Assembly (NCBI GenBank): GCA_002394535.1
Contig: DGUG01000004.1
Coordinates: 23,652-39,769 of the forward strand
Reading direction: 5' to 3'
Length of the DNA stretch: 16,118 bases
DNA from: Lachnospiraceae bacterium UBA4316
Lineage (GTDB): Bacteria > Bacillota > Clostridia > Lachnospirales > Lachnospiraceae
The translations under genes and the position numbers were made by a program. The first letter of the stretch is position 1. The number at the start of each line of letters is the position of its first letter. Under the pieces are notes generated by a model, which was not told where the DNA came from, searched no databases, and saw only the letters and a list, made by a program, of their open reading frames with translations. This document shows positions 14,347 through 16,118 of this stretch, one piece after another.

Positions 14347-16118
14347 TTATCTCTTAAGGTTCGTAAGTTCCTCAAGCATCGAGTCCGAAACAGTGATTAT
14401 ACGGCTGTTTGCCTGGAACCCTCTCTGGGTTGTAATCATGTCGGTAAATTCTGCGGAAAGGTCAACGTTTGACATTTCGAGAACACCTGTTGAAAGAGAT
14501 CCGGAACCTGCCGTGATATCTTCACCTATACCGTCGAACGCACCGGAGTTGGGCGTTGACTGGTAAAGGTTGTCACCGACCTTCTCAAGACCTGACGGGT
14601 TTGCAAAGTTTGCGACCGCGATCTGTCCGAGAAGTTTTGATGTACCATTGTCATATGTTGCGGTAATCTTACCATCCTGAGCGATTGCAACGCCGCTCAT
14701 CTCACCAACCTTACGTCCTGCGTAGTTACCGTCATAGTCACCGGCATTACCCTTGATCGTTGACGTACCCTTGTTATCGTACATCGTTGACGTACCAACC
14801 ATAAGGGAGATGTCAGCCTGGAATGCATCCGCCTTGGATCCCGGCTCCACCGAAGGATTGGGAATCTGTGCGTAATACGTTTTGGAACGATCAACACTTG
14901 TATCTTTTGACAGATCGTAACCACCCGATGCGTTGAGCTCGTACCATCCCTGTTCGCTGGGATTGTCACTCGGATTAAGCCTTACGATCGAAGCCGACTC
15001 ATAATAGCTCTTTCCCGACTGAGGTGTCGTATCAGCGGACTTCGTATATTTCTGAGGATCAGACGTTGCATCAAATTCATACAAATTCAAAGTGCTCGGA
15101 TTATCGGGGAATCTTACGTCAGCAATATCGTCATCCACTTGATAGAAAGGTCCCGTTGAAGATGCAGTAGCCGGTACGTAATTATCACCGCTCTTCGTAT
15201 ACCATCCCTCTTCAACCGGGTTTTTTCCGGACGGATTGCTGATCTTTGTAGCTGAAACGGTATAATACGTCGTTCCCGTAACGGGTTTGGTCTCCGTGTC
15301 CGGAACCGGACTGAATGCGCCCGTGGTCGTATCAAGTTTATACCATCCTTTTGCATAAGGATTATCCCCTGCATAAGTCTTGTACCTGTCACCGATCTGA
15401 TAATAGGTTTTAGTCGGATCAACTACCGTTTCACTTACTCTTGAAAATTCGGGAGGCGTTCCACCATTGCTTACAAGAGCCTTCATCGACCTTGGGTTAT
15501 CACCCATCTCAGGTGAAACCTTCTCATATTTGTAATCCACGTTGTAAGTACCGTTACATACGTTGAGTGTGAAAGGAATCTCGTTTCCGTTCTCATCAAC
15601 GTTAAGGCTCTTACCCGTCTCGGTGTCGTACTTCAGAAGACCCTTGGAGATTGTAAGCGCCATCGGCTCATCATAACCGCCGAGATCGAATCCGTTCTTC
15701 TCATAACCCTTTTCATCGGATCTGTGCATGAGTGAATATCCCTGTGAATCAATAAGATCAAGAGGGCTGATCGAGTATTCTCCTTCGGTATCCGTTGCCT
15801 TGACCGAAAGCTTTGCGATGTAGCTGTATCCAAGTGAATCGTATATTCCAACGTTAACGATAAGGCCGTTCGTTGAAGTAAGCTGGGTACTGTTCTTGTC
15901 AATAACTCCCGAAAGGAATGCCTGTGTCGTCTGCTCCGGCTCACTTGTCTTATTCTCAGGGCTCATGATCTTAAGAGCCTTGACCGTATCCTTGATGATC
16001 GTGCCGGGCTTATTGGGATCTTCCTGCCATCCCATTACCGTATAACCGTTTGATGTCATAGCAAGGTTGCCCATTCCGTCAACATAAAATGCGCCTGCTC
16101 TTGTGAAATAGTTATTTG
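14347..16118 (-). CDS. flgE: Flagellar hook protein FlgE (5' end beyond window), with internal tandem repeats
   Basis: FlgE polymerises into the hook, the flexible joint between rod and filament. The frame is open to the right edge; 589 codons are visible and the true start lies outside. Visible upstream of the first internal ATG is NNYFTRAGAFYVDGMGN, a typical FlgE N-terminal region, then GYTVMGW. The C-terminus ends with the axial-protein motif: SNVDLSAEFTDMITTQRGFQANSRIITVSDSMLEEL, split over the last 40 residues, where NVDLSAEFTDMI and TTQRGFQANSR are diagnostic. Between the two a stretch of about 185 residues (14869-15426) consists of four to five degenerate repeats and is extra compared with standard hook proteins of about 400 residues. 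The missing N-terminal part should be about 100 residues, giving a protein near 700. Confidence 0.95.
   Translation of the reverse strand, partial: NNYFTRAGAFYVDGMGNLAMTSNGYTVMGWQEDPNKPGTIIKDTVKALKIMSPENKTSEPEQTTQAFLSGVIDKNSTQLTSTNGLIVNVGIYDSLGYSYIAKLSVKATDTEGEYSISPLDLIDSQGYSLMHRSDEKGYEKNGFDLGGYDEPMALTISKGLLKYDTETGKSLNVDENGNEIPFTLNVCNGTYNVDYKYEKVSPEMGDNPRSMKALVSNGGTPPEFSRVSETVVDPTKTYYQIGDRYKTYAGDNPYAKGWYKLDTTTGAFSPVPDTETKPVTGTTYYTVSATKISNPSGKNPVEEGWYTKSGDNYVPATASSTGPFYQVDDDIADVRFPDNPSTLNLYEFDATSDPQKYTKSADTTPQSGKSYYESASIVRLNPSDNPSEQGWYELNASGGYDLSKDTSVDRSKTYYAQIPNPSVEPGSKADAFQADISLMVGTSTMYDNKGTSTIKGNAGDYDGNYAGRKVGEMSGVAIAQDGKITATYDNGTSKLLGQIAVANFANPSGLEKVGDNLYQSTPNSGAFDGIGEDITAGSGSLSTGVLEMSNVDLSAEFTDMITTQRGFQANSRIITVSDSMLEELTNLKR
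14869..15426 (-). repeat. Tandem GWYE/KTYY protein repeats inside flgE
   Basis: Four units of about 43-45 residues plus a partial fifth. Counting from the internal ATG at 16074, units start near residues 217, 261, 306, 349 and 392. Recurring parts are (T/S)K(T/S)YY or TTYY near the unit start, NP(S)xxNP, and GWYxL or GWYT mid-unit (KGWYKL, EGWYTK, NLYEFD, QGWYEL), then a run of D/T/S before the next YY. Units differ too much for recent DNA duplication, though the reading frame is kept throughout. Confidence 0.85.

Noticed and set aside
14869..15426. CRISPR-like or recent DNA repeat array
   Set aside because: Periodicity is about 130 bases at protein level only; the DNA units have diverged and there are no short identical repeats with unique spacers.
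14697..15944. Three minus-strand frames (14697-14969, 15114-15422, 15633-15944) overlapping flgE
   Set aside because: They are Arg/Ser-rich alternative frames of the flgE coding strand with no start sites or family features. The repeats in the flgE frame keep their protein pattern, which shows that frame is the coding one.
1..16118. tRNA, rRNA, riboswitch, prophage or transposase genes
   Set aside because: Apart from flgE-motA and the flhB-flhA spacer, the gaps are too short to hold such elements, and none of the coding frames looks like a transposase, integrase or defence gene.

Overview
The window is one long, tightly packed flagellar and chemotaxis gene cluster, every gene on the minus strand, so transcription runs from the right edge to the left edge. 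Gene order (flgE, motA, motB, fliL, fliM, fliY, cheY, fliO, fliP, fliQ, fliR, flhB, flhA, flhF, flhG, a PilZ gene, cheB), moderate G+C, strong purine-rich Shine-Dalgarno sites and protein style (FliY in place of a short FliN, a cheY inside the export block) point to a motile Gram-positive member of the Clostridia. Lachnospiraceae such as Roseburia, Butyrivibrio or relatives are the best guess. This is inference from order and family knowledge; no marker for a species is present.

Layout from right to left. 16118-14347: the C-terminal part of the hook protein FlgE, whose start lies outside the window and which carries an unusual block of about four tandem repeats. 14346-14203: the only intergenic region over 100 bases, holding a long perfect-core palindrome of REP type and a good housekeeping-type promoter candidate. 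14202-12028: the stator genes motA and motB and the stator-associated fliL. 11978-9348: the switch and its signal, fliM, fliY and cheY. 9343-3751: the inner-membrane export gate fliO, fliP, fliQ, fliR, flhB, flhA. 3750-1664: flhF and flhG, which set flagellar place and number. 1642-914: a PilZ c-di-GMP brake protein. 887-1: cheB, cut by the left edge.

Most junctions are overlaps or gaps of 1-30 bases, implying one or two polycistronic messages with translational coupling. The gene products work together: FlhF/FlhG choose the assembly site, FliOPQR-FlhBA export the axial proteins including FlgE, MotAB with FliL drives rotation, FliM/FliY take the CheY-P signal and FliY also removes it, the PilZ protein links c-di-GMP to motor speed, and CheB resets the receptors.

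No new stand-alone system is visible. The parts worth a second look are the repeat insertion in FlgE, the palindrome plus promoter in the flgE-motA gap (where many relatives keep flbD), the structured flhB-flhA spacer, the in-frame fliM-amber-fliY junction and the Met/Pro/Gly/Ala linker in FliY.
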